Positions 1 through 9,673 of a stretch of DNA of 36,882 nucleotides are shown in pieces. The stretch is from Alkalimonas sp. (GTDB lineage Bacteria; Pseudomonadota; Gammaproteobacteria; Enterobacterales; Alteromonadaceae). The stretch's first letter is position 1, and each line of letters opens with the position of its first letter. The notes below the pieces were generated by a model. The model saw only the letters and a program-made list of their open reading frames with translations, was not told where the DNA came from and searched no databases. A program made the translations under genes and the position numbers. The stretch spans positions 1-36,882 of the forward strand of contig JAFIFR010000007.1 in assembly GCA_020831935.1 (NCBI GenBank), read 5' to 3'.

Positions 1-1007
1 CCACTGACGGTGAGCAACTGTTGCTGCCAGTGCAGACGGTATTCCCGACTGGCCCGGCTGCTGTCATGGCTACTTTTTAGCAGCGGTCGCACTCCGGCAA
101 AGCTTTCCAGCACGTCGGTTGCAGTCACATTTGGGGTAAAATACTGATTGTACACCGCCAGCAGTTCATTGCGTTCGGCTTCGGAGCAGGCAATGGGCTC
201 ATGCAGTTTTTGTCGTACTTCGGTGGTGCCCAGTAAGCAATGGGACTGATAGGGCAGGGCAAAGGCAATACGAGGGCTGTTTGGCACCTCCAGCATGTGG
301 CCATAGCGCCCTATACCGGGCAGCAGCAGGTGGCTGCCACGCACCAGATCCAGCGATTGAGCCGGAGTTAGCTGTGAACGCTGCAACAAATCCTCGCTCC
401 AGGGGCCGGCCACATTGATAATACGATCAAAGGTCTGCCAGCCTGCTTGCAGTTGCAAACGAGCATCGGGCGTCACCCGGATGACGGGCTGATGCTCCAG
501 CAGCACAACGCCGCGTTTACGGCATTGCTCGGCCACCCAAAGTCCCAGCCGATAATCGTCCATCTGACCATCGAAAAACAGGTAAGCCCCTGTTAAACCA
601 TCGGTGTTTAAATAGGGGGAGCAGCGCTGTATTTGCGTTGGGGTTAGCCAGCGGTGGCGGCCAATGCCGGTTCGGCCAGCAAAAAAGTCGTACAATGCCA
701 GGCCAACTTTCAGCTGCCAACGCGACCGGCGGCTGCCGTGGTAGAGTGGGTACAGTAAGGGCAAGCGCCGGGTTAACTGTGGGCTGTGATCCAGCCACCA
801 GCGTCGCTCCTTCAGGGCTTCATGCACCAGCCGGAATTCGCCTTGTTCCAGATAACGCAGACCGCCATGCAACAGTTTGGATGAGGCCCGGCTGGTTGCC
901 TGCATCAGAGCATCACGTTCAAACAAAGTAACCTGGTAGCCGGCTTCAGCCAGCTGCCAGGCGCTGCAGAGCCCGTTGATGCCTCCTCCGATCACGGCGA
1001 TACGCAT
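1..1007 (-). CDS. glpD: FAD-dependent glycerol-3-phosphate dehydrogenase, partial (C-terminus beyond left edge)
   Basis: Minus-strand frame from ATG at 1007 reads [68 protein letters not shown]..., with a Rossmann GxGxxG motif and the GlpD-like [13 protein letters not shown] motif. It is absent from the ORF track because it has no stop inside the window. Confidence 0.93.
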   Translation of the reverse strand, partial: MRIAVIGGGINGLCSAWQLAEAGYQVTLFERDALMQATSRASSKLLHGGLRYLEQGEFRLVHEALKERRWWLDHSPQLTRRLPLLYPLYHGSRRSRWQLKVGLALYDFFAGRTGIGRHRWLTPTQIQRCSPYLNTDGLTGAYLFFDGQMDDYRLGLWVAEQCRKRGVVLLEHQPVIRVTPDARLQLQAGWQTFDRIINVAGPWSEDLLQRSQLTPAQSLDLVRGSHLLLPGIGRYGHMLEVPNSPRIAFALPYQSHCLLGTTEVRQKLHEPIACSEAERNELLAVYNQYFTPNVTATDVLESFAGVRPLLKSSHDSSRASREYRLHWQQQLLTVS

Positions 1008-1192
1008 GCTTCCTCCTGCCTTGTTGTTTTCACTGTAGCAGAAACAAAGTCCTTTGCGACATGCTGACTTCATTTAGAAATTGTAAGAAGTTTATCAGCT
1101 TTTGGTCGGGTGAAATCAGCCTGGCTGCTTATAATTTAACCACAGTAAGCGGCTGTCAGCACTCTGCTGATACACAAAGGATGGTCCTGCTT

Positions 1193-2683
1193 ATGTCCGA
1201 TGACTATTTTCGCCTGATTGCCGAGGCGACTCCCGATGCGCTTATTGCATTATCTCCGGATGGTGTTATCAGACAGTGGAACCCTGGGGCTGAGCATACC
1301 TTTGGTTACCGCACTTCAGAAGCTCTGGGCAGCTCCTTGTTCGATCTGGTGGTGCCGGCTGGCCTGATTGAGTCCGAGCGCAACATCCTGCAGCAGGCTT
1401 GTCATGCGATTGTGCCGGCTTACGAAGCTTATCGTCTGAAAAAAGACGGCTCGCTTATCTATCTGAATATCTCATTGCAAGGTGTCTACGATGGCAAGGG
1501 GCAGCTGGACTTTATTCTAACCAACAACAAAGATGTCACCCACCTGAAAACCCGCCGTGATGCTCGCTTTCTGGAAGCCCGTTACCGCGACCTGCTGGAC
1601 TCGACACCCGATGCCATCGTGATGGTGAATGTATTCGGGCGTATTGTGCTGGCCAACGGCCAGGCTGAAAAAGCCTTTGGCTGGCAACGGGATGAACTCT
1701 TGGGCAAGCCGGTAGAAAGCCTGTTGCCAGAGCGCTACCGTGCGTTTCATGTCGGGCACCGGGCCGACTTCTTTACCAACCCCAGAACCCGCTCCATGGG
1801 AGCAGGCCTTGAGCTCTATGGCGTCCGGAAAAATGGCGATGAGTTTCCGGTGGAAATCAGCTTAAGCCCGCTGCAGACCGAAGAGGGCACTTTGGTGATG
1901 AGTGCAATTCGCGATATCAGTGATCGCAAGCGGGTAGAACTGGAACTGCAGACAAAAAACAAAGAGCTGGAACAGGCCAATAATGCCAAAGACAACTTTT
2001 TGGCAGTGATGAGTCATGAACTACGCACGCCGCTCAATGCCATCATCGGTTTTACCGGCACCTTGCTGATGAAGTTGCCAGGGCCTTTGAACTCTGAGCA
2101 GGAAAAGCAGCTGACCACGGTGCAGCGCAGTGCGCGCCACTTACTATCGCTGATCAATGATCTGCTGGATCTGGCCAAAATCAGCGCTGGGAAAATCAAC
2201 GTCGAATTGGAAAGCATGGACTGCCGTGGCACCGTTTTTGACGTCATCAGCACCTTGCAACCGGCAGCCGAGCGCAAAGGCTTGCAGTTGAACCACGCAT
2301 TGCCAGAGCAAGCTCTGCTGGTACTGGCGGATCGTCGGTCATTGCATCAAATTATTTTAAACCTGATCAACAATGCGGTGAAGTTTACCGAGCGAGGTGA
2401 GATCAAGGTTTATGCTGAACAGCCGCAGGATGCGGACGGCTCTCAATGGGTCGCGCTGCATGTGCAAGATACCGGCATCGGCATCTCAGCTAAGGATTGC
2501 GCCAATTTGTTTTCTGCTTTTACCCGCCTGAATCTGAGCAACAACTCCGAAAAAGAAGGCACTGGTCTGGGCCTGCACCTGAGTCAGCAACTGGCCGAGT
2601 TGCAAGGGGGAAGAATTGACTGCAGCAGTGAGCCCGGCAAGGGCAGTACCTTCACCTTACGATTACCGGGAGTACCGTTATGA
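1193..2683 (+). CDS. PAS-PAS sensor histidine kinase
   Basis: Two PAS domains, HisKA motif [15 protein letters not shown], HATPase motifs ([27 protein letters not shown]). The ORF opens at 1061, but [20 protein letters not shown] from ATG 1193 is the more likely start. Confidence 0.9.
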   Translation: MSDDYFRLIAEATPDALIALSPDGVIRQWNPGAEHTFGYRTSEALGSSLFDLVVPAGLIESERNILQQACHAIVPAYEAYRLKKDGSLIYLNISLQGVYDGKGQLDFILTNNKDVTHLKTRRDARFLEARYRDLLDSTPDAIVMVNVFGRIVLANGQAEKAFGWQRDELLGKPVESLLPERYRAFHVGHRADFFTNPRTRSMGAGLELYGVRKNGDEFPVEISLSPLQTEEGTLVMSAIRDISDRKRVELELQTKNKELEQANNAKDNFLAVMSHELRTPLNAIIGFTGTLLMKLPGPLNSEQEKQLTTVQRSARHLLSLINDLLDLAKISAGKINVELESMDCRGTVFDVISTLQPAAERKGLQLNHALPEQALLVLADRRSLHQIILNLINNAVKFTERGEIKVYAEQPQDADGSQWVALHVQDTGIGISAKDCANLFSAFTRLNLSNNSEKEGTGLGLHLSQQLAELQGGRIDCSSEPGKGSTFTLRLPGVPL

Positions 2684-3090
2684 GTGCTCAGATACTGGTG
2701 ATTGAAGACAATGCCGCCAATCTGGAGTTGATGGTGTACTTGTTGCGGCAACAGGGTGGACATCGGATCACCACAGCCACCGATGGTGTTGTTGGACTGG
2801 CCGCGGCGAAAACCAGTCCGCCACACCTAATTGTTTGTGATGTTCGCATGCCCAACATGGATGGTTACGGCCTGGTGCATGCAGTGAAAAACGATCCTGC
2901 ACTCAAGCACATTCCGGTGCTGGCAGTGACGGCGTCAGTGATGGCAGATGAGCAACAAAAAATTCTTCAAGCTGGCTTTGATGGCTACTTTACCAAGCCG
3001 ATAGAGCCAGAAACTTTTGTCCGGCAAACCGAGCAGTTTTTGACGCGGCAACTGGAGGCGCCAAGTGGCCACCATTCTGATCGTCGATGA
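2680..3090 (+). CDS. single-domain response regulator (receiver)
   Basis: [17 protein letters not shown] phosphoacceptor region, AVTAS and TKPI motifs. ATGA overlap with the histidine kinase gene. Confidence 0.93.
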   Translation: MSAQILVIEDNAANLELMVYLLRQQGGHRITTATDGVVGLAAAKTSPPHLIVCDVRMPNMDGYGLVHAVKNDPALKHIPVLAVTASVMADEQQKILQAGFDGYFTKPIEPETFVRQTEQFLTRQLEAPSGHHSDRR

Positions 3091-6000
3091 TCACCCGGAT
3101 GGGCGGGAACTGCTGGTGACCTTGCTGGGGTATCAGGGGTACCGCATGCTGCCCGCTTCGGATGGGCGGGAAGCACTGCAGCTGGTGTGTCAGGAGCAGC
3201 CTGATTTGGTGATAGCCGATGTGTTGATGCCGGTGATGGATGGCTATGAGTTTGTCAAAGAGTTACGCAGCCGGCCTGAGGTGGCAGAAACCCGGGTGAT
3301 TTTCTACACCGCCAATTACCATGAGCAAGCGGCGCTGGAGCTGGCAAAAAAATGTGGTGTACTGGCCGTGCTGACCAAGCCGGCTGAACCGGATCAGGTG
3401 ATGGCTTTGGTCGAGCAGGTGTTGCAGGACAAGGCCAAGCCATCACCGGCGATAGATAGCTCTGCGTGGGATCAGCAGCACCTTCGGTTGATGACCGATA
3501 AATTAAAAACCATGTCGGATACACTGGGACTGGCGAATCGTCGCTTTGCTGCTTTGATCGAGTTGAATTTGCAGCTGGCATCGGAGCGGGAGCCGCTGCA
3601 GTTGCTGGATAGTTTGTGTCAGCATGGCCGACAACTGATTGGAGCCAGCCTGGCTTTTTTGTGCTTGCCTGCCTGTTCGACAGAGCAAAAAAACATCGTG
3701 CTGGTCAGTGGCATGGCAGCCAATCATGCCGAAGCCGACTTGTCCACTTTGCACTCGCAGCAGGCATTTCAGCAAGTATTGCAGCAAGGGATCACGTTAC
3801 GACTCAGCAACCCAAGTGGTCAACCGCAGCAGCTTGGGTTGCCAGCAAGCTTTCCGGCAATGCACTCGTTATTGTTGGCACCTATTGCTTCGCCTGGCCA
3901 GGTATTTGGCTGGGTTTGTCTTGCCAACCGGCTGGGTATGCAGGCATTTAACGATGAAGATGTGCAACTGTTAAGCATTCTGGCCGCGCAGGCAGGGCGG
4001 ATTTTCGAGCACAGCCGTTTGCTGGTTGCTGTGCAGGAGCAGGAAGAGCGCTTTCGTCAGTTGGCGGAAAACATTAACGATGTGTTCTGGCTAGCCTCAG
4101 CTAAGACGGGTCAAAGCCTTTATCTAAGCCCCGCCTATAAGAGTATTTGGCAACAACCCATAACACTGGAGCAAAGTACGAAGCGAGAAACCATGCTGCG
4201 TGTGCACCCCGACGATCAGGCAGAGCTGCCCGATCTGACCAAAATACAGCAGCCGTTTGAAGCCAGTTACCGCATTATCCGACCGGATGGCAGTATCCGC
4301 TGGATCCATGACCGCGGTTTTCCGGTCTTTAATAGTGCGGGGGAGTTGTACCGTTTTGCCGGCATTGCCAAAGACATTACCCGCCGAAAAGAGAGCGATG
4401 CGAAAATTGCGCGCCTGACCCGCTTGTATGCGGTGCTCAGTCAGATCAATGCCACCATAGTACGGCAACACGATCGTCAGGCTTTGTTTCAGGAGGTCTG
4501 CCAGATTGTGGTGAAGCACGGTGGTTTTGCGTTGGCCTGGATCGGAGAATGGCACGCCGGGCAAAAAACACTGCAGCTGCATGCCATTCGAGGCCACTTT
4601 AGCGATGCTAAGCGCCAGCGTGAAGTGATGGCGCTGCAAGGGCAGGATTGCCTGTTACCTGAAGGCATCATGATACAAGCGCTGCGCAGCCAGGAGCCGG
4701 TTTTTTGCAACGATGTCAGTTTATTGCCCCGGCTTGGCGCATCGCCGCTGCAACGGCTGCGAGCCGACTATGGCTCTGAAGTTGCGCTGCCACTGCTGAC
4801 CGAGGGGCAGGTGGTGGGGTTGTTTGTGTTGTACGCCGCTGAAACCGAATTTTTTGATAAAACCGAGCTGGCGTTGTTAAAAGAGCTGGCCCATGATATT
4901 TCCTTTGCGCTGGAGTTTATTGCCAAAGAGGAACACGCCAACTATCTGGTGCATTACGATGTCTTAACTGGGTTGCCAAACCGCTTTTTATTTCACGACC
5001 GCCTTGGGCAGTGGTTGCAGTCTGCCGAGCGGGAAGCGGAGCAATTGGCGGTGCTGATTCTGGATGTGGTGCGTTTTAAACAGGTCAATGACACCCTGGG
5101 ACGGCAGGCCGGTGATGGCTTGATTGTGGCGTTAAAAAACCGTTTGCAGCAGTGCTTGCCGCAGGCGGTCGACCTGGCGCGGGTTGGGCCAGATCAGTTT
5201 GCACTGGCATTGCCCGCTGTGCAAAGTGCAGGCGATATTGCCCGCTTGATTGAAGCCGTTGTCAAACCTGCGCTGGAGCAGCCGCTTCAACTGGCGAACA
5301 AAGAGTTGGTGGTGTCGGCTCGGATCGGCATGGCACTCTTTCCGGGGGATGCCACCGAGGCCGAAGCCTTATTTTTGCACGCAGAGCTGGCTTTGAAGCA
5401 AGCCAAGCAGCAGGGGCTTGGCTATTTATTTTTTGACGCCCGAATGTCCCGGTTGGTGGCTGAGAAATTGGAGCTGGAAAGCAAACTACGGCGGGCGCTG
5501 GAGCATCAGGAGTTCCGTTTGCACTACCAGCCGAAGGTCTGTCTGAACACCGGGACCATTGTCGGCATGGAAGCATTGATTCGCTGGCAGAGCCCAGAGC
5601 TTGGCTTGGTTGCTCCGGTGCATTTTATTCCATTGCTGGAGGAAACCGGCTTAATTCTGGCGGTGGGGGATTGGGTGTTGCGGCAGGCATTAAGCGATCT
5701 CAAAGGTTGGCAGTGCTATGGTCAAGGACTGCGCATTGCCATCAATGTGTCCGCCTTGCAACTGCGGCAGCAGGACTTTGTGGAACGGGTTGAGTTGTTG
5801 TCAGAGCAAGACCCGGATGTCCGGATGCTGGATTTGGAGTTGACGGAAAGCGTGGTGATTGCCAATGTTGAGGATAGTCAGCGCAAGCTGAGCGCACTGC
5901 GCAAGTTAGGTCTGCCCATCGCTATTGATGACTTTGGGACTGGCTATTCGTCGCTTAGTTACATTGCGCGCTTGCCGCTGGATACGCTAAAAATTGATCG

Positions 6001-6238
6001 ATCTTTTGTGGTCAAAATGACGGAAAGCCAGGTTGACAAAATGGTGGTTTCTACCATCATTACCCTGGCGCATAACATGAGGTTGAAGGTGGTCGCCGAA
6101 GGGGTCGACAACGAGCAGCAATTGGCGCTGCTGCGGGAGCTTGGTTGCGATGAAATGCAGGGCTACCTCTTTAGCAAACCGCTGCCGGCCTCAGAGATGA
6201 CCCAACTGCTCAAGCAAAAAGCCCGGCTTAGCCACTAA
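3065..6238 (+). CDS. REC-GAF-PAS-GAF-GGDEF(degenerate)-EAL protein, probable c-di-GMP phosphodiesterase
   Basis: N-terminal receiver ([24 protein letters not shown]), GAF/PAS regions, YDVLTGLPNR with RVGPDQF at the GGDEF position, EAL core (MEALIRW, ELTESVV, DDFGTGYSSL, KIDRSFV, AEGVDN). GTG start overlaps the preceding gene by 26 nt. Confidence 0.92.
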   Translation: MATILIVDDHPDGRELLVTLLGYQGYRMLPASDGREALQLVCQEQPDLVIADVLMPVMDGYEFVKELRSRPEVAETRVIFYTANYHEQAALELAKKCGVLAVLTKPAEPDQVMALVEQVLQDKAKPSPAIDSSAWDQQHLRLMTDKLKTMSDTLGLANRRFAALIELNLQLASEREPLQLLDSLCQHGRQLIGASLAFLCLPACSTEQKNIVLVSGMAANHAEADLSTLHSQQAFQQVLQQGITLRLSNPSGQPQQLGLPASFPAMHSLLLAPIASPGQVFGWVCLANRLGMQAFNDEDVQLLSILAAQAGRIFEHSRLLVAVQEQEERFRQLAENINDVFWLASAKTGQSLYLSPAYKSIWQQPITLEQSTKRETMLRVHPDDQAELPDLTKIQQPFEASYRIIRPDGSIRWIHDRGFPVFNSAGELYRFAGIAKDITRRKESDAKIARLTRLYAVLSQINATIVRQHDRQALFQEVCQIVVKHGGFALAWIGEWHAGQKTLQLHAIRGHFSDAKRQREVMALQGQDCLLPEGIMIQALRSQEPVFCNDVSLLPRLGASPLQRLRADYGSEVALPLLTEGQVVGLFVLYAAETEFFDKTELALLKELAHDISFALEFIAKEEHANYLVHYDVLTGLPNRFLFHDRLGQWLQSAEREAEQLAVLILDVVRFKQVNDTLGRQAGDGLIVALKNRLQQCLPQAVDLARVGPDQFALALPAVQSAGDIARLIEAVVKPALEQPLQLANKELVVSARIGMALFPGDATEAEALFLHAELALKQAKQQGLGYLFFDARMSRLVAEKLELESKLRRALEHQEFRLHYQPKVCLNTGTIVGMEALIRWQSPELGLVAPVHFIPLLEETGLILAVGDWVLRQALSDLKGWQCYGQGLRIAINVSALQLRQQDFVERVELLSEQDPDVRMLDLELTESVVIANVEDSQRKLSALRKLGLPIAIDDFGTGYSSLSYIARLPLDTLKIDRSFVVKMTESQVDKMVVSTIITLAHNMRLKVVAEGVDNEQQLALLRELGCDEMQGYLFSKPLPASEMTQLLKQKARLSH

Positions 6239-6247
6239 AGCTGGGCT
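6220..6247 (-). terminator. intrinsic terminator for the pirin gene on the minus strand
   Basis: Inverted repeat AGCCCGGCTT / AAGCTGGGCT (one G-T pair). On the minus strand it is followed by TTTTT. It lies across the 3' end of the convergent EAL gene. Confidence 0.6.
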
Positions 6248-6258
6248 GCTCGAAGCGC

Positions 6259-7188
6259 TTAGGGGTATGGAATAAACTCCTCATCGTCACCCGGCACTGG
6301 TGGGAAGCGGCCCTCGCACCAATCTTGCTTGGCTTGCTCGATGCGTTCTTTACGACTGGAGACAAAATTCCATTCCATAAAGCGCGAACCAATGGCTTCG
6401 CCGCCAATCAGTGCTAGTCTGCAGGGCTCGGTGGCGGTGAGCCGAACTCCTTTGGCTGCACCCAACACCAGCAGTTGATGGGCTTCCAGTTTTGTATCTT
6501 GCAATTGCACCGCACCAGACACCAGATAAAGGCCGCGCTCCGGACTATCGGGCAGCACCAGACTCTGACCGGGTTGCAGCTCGGCTTCCAGGTACAGGGT
6601 TTGGTAAAAGGTTTTCACCGGCGACGTCAGGTCATAGGCCGAGCCAATCAGCACCCGCACCGGAACGTCATCGACTAAGGTGCCAGGAATGCTGCTGGCC
6701 GGGTAGTGGTAAAATGCTGGCTCCATTTCTTCATCGGCTTCCGGCAGAGCCATCCACAATTGCAGGCCATGCAACCGGTGCGGCTGAGCTGTGACTTCTG
6801 GCCGCTCCCGCTCGGAGTGCACGATGCCTTTACCGGCCACCATCAGGTTAATGGCTCCCGGGGTAATGGCCTGATAACTTCCCAGTGAGTCGCGGTGCAG
6901 GATCTCGCCTTCAAACAAGTAGGTGACGGTGGCCAGGTTGACATGTGGATGCGGTCGCACATTGATGCCACTACCGGCGGCAAATTCTGCTGCGCCCATT
7001 TCATCAAAAAATAACCAAGGGCCGATACTGCGCCGTTGACGCACCGGCAGACTGCGGCGAACAGTAAAGCCGCCTAAATCCTTGGCCTTGGGCTCGATCA
7101 CCAATTCAATGGCATCGCAGCCCTGCTGTACGGTGCATTCTGTTTCCAGCTGGGTGTCTGTGGTACTCATAGCATCCTCTTTGGACAT
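6259..7188 (-). CDS. pirin family (bicupin) protein
   Basis: Pirin motifs VRRSLPVRQRRSIGPWLFFDEMGAAEF, VRPHPHVNLATVTYLFEGEILHRDSLGS, INLMVAGKGIVHSERE, LHGLQLWMALP. A start at the internal Met of MSTTDTQ is possible. Confidence 0.92.
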   Translation of the reverse strand: MSKEDAMSTTDTQLETECTVQQGCDAIELVIEPKAKDLGGFTVRRSLPVRQRRSIGPWLFFDEMGAAEFAAGSGINVRPHPHVNLATVTYLFEGEILHRDSLGSYQAITPGAINLMVAGKGIVHSERERPEVTAQPHRLHGLQLWMALPEADEEMEPAFYHYPASSIPGTLVDDVPVRVLIGSAYDLTSPVKTFYQTLYLEAELQPGQSLVLPDSPERGLYLVSGAVQLQDTKLEAHQLLVLGAAKGVRLTATEPCRLALIGGEAIGSRFMEWNFVSSRKERIEQAKQDWCEGRFPPVPGDDEEFIPYP

Positions 7189-7217
7189 GGTTTGGTAGCC
7201 GCTGCTACCGTTTTAAT

Positions 7218-7331
7218 CTAGGAGTTCGGTGTCGGTAAATCAAACCAAACTGCTGGTACTGGCTGTTCGTCTGTCTGAACCTCTAGTTGGCTGAGGTCTG
7301 TCAGCTGAATGCCATCGCCGGCGCTTAAGGT
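7218..7331 (-). pseudogene. relic of the C-terminus of a second pirin (YhhW-type) protein
   Basis: Between the ABM and pirin genes, the minus strand encodes TLSAGDGIQLTDLSQLEVQTDEQPVPAVWFDLPTPNS*, which resembles the AGDGAxI...LxVxxD..xxxLLFDLP C-terminus of YhhW-type pirins. There is no start or upstream coding sequence in frame. Confidence 0.5.
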
Positions 7332-7891
7332 TTAAACAACCAGCCCGCCAGTAAAGGCACCAATCGCGGCATCACCAGATAAACCACCAGCCCAACAATA
7401 ATCCCAGCAGTCAGCAAGTGACGGATGCCCCAAAGTCCCAGCAGCGGTATAGCCGTGAACAACAACTGCAGCAGCGGTGGGATCAGCATGGTCAGCAGGC
7501 AAATCACCAGTGTGGTGATCAGCCACTGCTTCCAGCGGACCGGGTGTGGTGCCGGGCCATTGATAGGCTGAAACCAGTGATCGATGCCACTGGCTATCTG
7601 CACGTTCTCCGGCAGCTGCAACAAAGGGGCAACTTTGCCAATCAATTGCTGACGTTCGTTAGAGTCCAGCCAGCGCTCAGCAGCTTGCTGGCTGGCAAAA
7701 CGCACCGCAATCTCATAGCGCTGTTGCCCCTGAGAGGGTTTTAAGATGGTGACGCCCTGATGGCCAGGAAAGCCAGCGGCAACTTCGATAATGGTGGCTA
7801 ACCAAGACTCATAGCTGGCTTGCTGTTTGGGATCGACCTGATGATGGATCAGGATGGAAGCACCAGCCTGTGGTTGCTGGGATGACGACAT
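7325..7891 (-). CDS. antibiotic biosynthesis monooxygenase (ABM) domain protein with C-terminal transmembrane helices
   Basis: ASILIHHQVDPKQQASYESWLATIIEVAAGFPGHQGVTILKP...RYEIAVRFAS is an ABM ferredoxin-like fold pattern; two hydrophobic helices at the C-terminus. The ORF opens at a TTG at 7906; ATG at 7891 is preceded by a CAGGAG Shine-Dalgarno. Confidence 0.83.
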   Translation of the reverse strand: MSSSQQPQAGASILIHHQVDPKQQASYESWLATIIEVAAGFPGHQGVTILKPSQGQQRYEIAVRFASQQAAERWLDSNERQQLIGKVAPLLQLPENVQIASGIDHWFQPINGPAPHPVRWKQWLITTLVICLLTMLIPPLLQLLFTAIPLLGLWGIRHLLTAGIIVGLVVYLVMPRLVPLLAGWLFKP

Positions 7892-7909
7892 GCTTGGCTC
7901 CTGCAAAGA

Positions 7910-7935
7910 GCCCTGCGCAGCATGCTGCGCAGGGC
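7910..7935. repeat. perfect 26-bp palindrome (intercistronic hairpin)
   Basis: GCCCTGCGCAGCATGCTGCGCAGGGC equals its own reverse complement. It lies between the isochorismatase stop and the ABM Shine-Dalgarno on the minus strand. Confidence 0.95.
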
Positions 7936-7949
7936 CACTTGGTGTCAGA

Positions 7950-8576
7950 TTACTTACCAGAGGTTAAAGTGGTATAGCTGTTGATCAGGTTGCGGTAATC
8001 CGGGATATGGTTGGAGAACAGCTGTCCCAAACCTTCCACATCGTTGCGCCAGTCACGGTGCAGCTCACAGGCCACGCCAAACCAGGTCATCAACTGGGCA
8101 CCGGCATCGGACATCCGCTGCCAGGCCGAGTCGCGCGTCAGCTCATTGAAGGTACCTGAGGCGTCGGTGACCACGAAGACATCAAAGTCTTCCGCCAGCG
8201 CAGACAAGGTTGGAAAGGCAACACAGACCTCGGTAACCACGCCGGCGATGATCAGTTGCTTTTTGCCGGTTGCTTTGATGGCCGCGACGAACTCCTCGTT
8301 GTCCCAGGCGTTGATTTGGCCAGGGCGGGCGATGAAAGGTGCTTCTGGAAAGATCTCTTTCAGTTCCGGCACCAGTGGACCATTCGGGCCCTCTTCAAAG
8401 CTGGTGGTTAAAATGGTCGGCAACTTGAAGTAAGCGGCCAGATCGGCCAGTGCCAATACATTGTTTTTGAATTTGTCCGGGTCGATATCCCGCACCAGCG
8501 ACAGCAAGCCGGTTTGATGATCGACCAAAAGTACAGCGGCGTTGTTTTTGTCCAGACGTACATAGGGTTTGCTCAT
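7950..8576 (-). CDS. isochorismatase-like cysteine hydrolase (YcaC-related)
   Basis: AVLLVDHQTGLLSLVRD (catalytic Asp), AGVVTEVCVAFPTLSALAEDFDVFVVTDASGT with catalytic Cys. Confidence 0.93.
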   Translation of the reverse strand: MSKPYVRLDKNNAAVLLVDHQTGLLSLVRDIDPDKFKNNVLALADLAAYFKLPTILTTSFEEGPNGPLVPELKEIFPEAPFIARPGQINAWDNEEFVAAIKATGKKQLIIAGVVTEVCVAFPTLSALAEDFDVFVVTDASGTFNELTRDSAWQRMSDAGAQLMTWFGVACELHRDWRNDVEGLGQLFSNHIPDYRNLINSYTTLTSGK

Positions 8577-8717
8577 GATTCGCTCCTTGGCTAGACACCG
8601 GTGGCGGAAGTGCGACCGGCAAGTTCGGCTTTAAAGTCTAGATGGGATACCACGGAGTCGGTAGACTGCTAAACTGTGATGCAGCGTTCCATTTTAAGAA
8701 CGATAGCAAGGAACCCT

Positions 8718-9626
8718 ATGCAAGACTTAAATGATCTCTATTACTTTGTTCAGGTGGTCGACCATGGTGGTTTTGCCCCGGCCAGCCGCGCGCTGGGCAT
8801 TGCCAAATCAAAGCTAAGTCGGCGCATTGCGCTGTTGGAGGAGCGACTGCAAGTGCGCTTGATTCAGCGCTCCAGTCGTCACTTTCAGGTAACCGATGTT
8901 GGCCAGCATTACCTGGAGCATTGTCGCGCCATGATGGTTGAAGCCGATGCGGCCCAGCAAGCGATTGAGCAGGCCCGGGCTGAGCCTTGCGGCAGCATTC
9001 GGCTGACCTGCCCGGTCGGGTTACTGCACTTTCATGTGGCGGATATGCTGGCGGATTTTATGCGTTTGTACCCAAAAATCACCGTGCATCTGGAAGCCAC
9101 CAACCGTCGGGTCGATGTGTTGGCAGAAGGGGTGGATTTGGCACTACGGGCCCGGCCGTTGCCGCTGGAAAGCAGTGATTTGGTGCTGCGGATCCTCTCT
9201 GATCGCGGCCAGTGTCTGGTGGCCAGCCCACAGCTGGTGGCGCAGCAAGGAGGCTTGCCAGCGCAGCCAGAAGAGCTGCTGCACTGGCCCAGCTTAAGTC
9301 GGGCCGGTGCGCATGAGCTGCATCAATGGCAGTTGCAGCATCAGGATGGCCGCCAGTTAAAACTGCCTTTTCAACCGCGCTACACCACCACCGATATGTT
9401 GGCGTTAAAAACTGCAGCGCTGTCAGGGGTTGGGGTGGTGCAATTGCCCTTGCTAATGCTGCAGCAAGAGTTGGCAGAGAAGCGTCTGGTGCAGCTGTTG
9501 CCCGACTGGGAACCCAGGCGTGAAGTCATTCACCTGGTGTTTCCATCCAGACGTGGTCTGCTGCCGGCCATTCGGGCACTGATTGATTTTTTGGTTGAGC
9601 GCTATGCCCGGATTATGGAAGATTGA
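8718..9626 (+). CDS. LysR-family transcriptional regulator
   Basis: N-terminal HTH LNDLYYFVQVVDHGGFAPASRALGIAKSKLSRRIALLEERL; substrate-binding-like C-terminus. ATG 8718 preceded by AAGGAA; divergent from the isochorismatase gene. Confidence 0.94.
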   Translation: MQDLNDLYYFVQVVDHGGFAPASRALGIAKSKLSRRIALLEERLQVRLIQRSSRHFQVTDVGQHYLEHCRAMMVEADAAQQAIEQARAEPCGSIRLTCPVGLLHFHVADMLADFMRLYPKITVHLEATNRRVDVLAEGVDLALRARPLPLESSDLVLRILSDRGQCLVASPQLVAQQGGLPAQPEELLHWPSLSRAGAHELHQWQLQHQDGRQLKLPFQPRYTTTDMLALKTAALSGVGVVQLPLLMLQQELAEKRLVQLLPDWEPRREVIHLVFPSRRGLLPAIRALIDFLVERYARIMED

Positions 9627-9654
9627 TCTGGCCTCATTGTTCTATTAAGTAGAA

Positions 9655-9673
9655 TGTAATGATTATTATTATC
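9655..9673. promoter_or_regulatory. possible Fur box upstream of the DoxX gene
   Basis: TGTAATGATTATTATTATC matches 15 of 19 positions of GATAATGATAATCATTATC. It lies upstream of a TATACT hexamer at 9700-9705. The region is AT-rich, so chance similarity is possible. Confidence 0.35.

Noticed and set aside
638-931. 97-aa plus-strand ORF at the left edge
   Set aside because: Antisense to glpD, which reads continuously on the minus strand from 1007 to 1.
1156-1170. Small hairpin TCAGCA-CTC-TGCTGA before the histidine kinase gene
   Set aside because: Six-base arms in a 185-bp region are easily expected by chance; no U-tract and no known operator match.
3616-3974. Two plus-strand 111-aa ORFs in alternative frames of the EAL gene
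   Set aside because: Alternative frames inside a continuous multidomain ORF; no domain signature.
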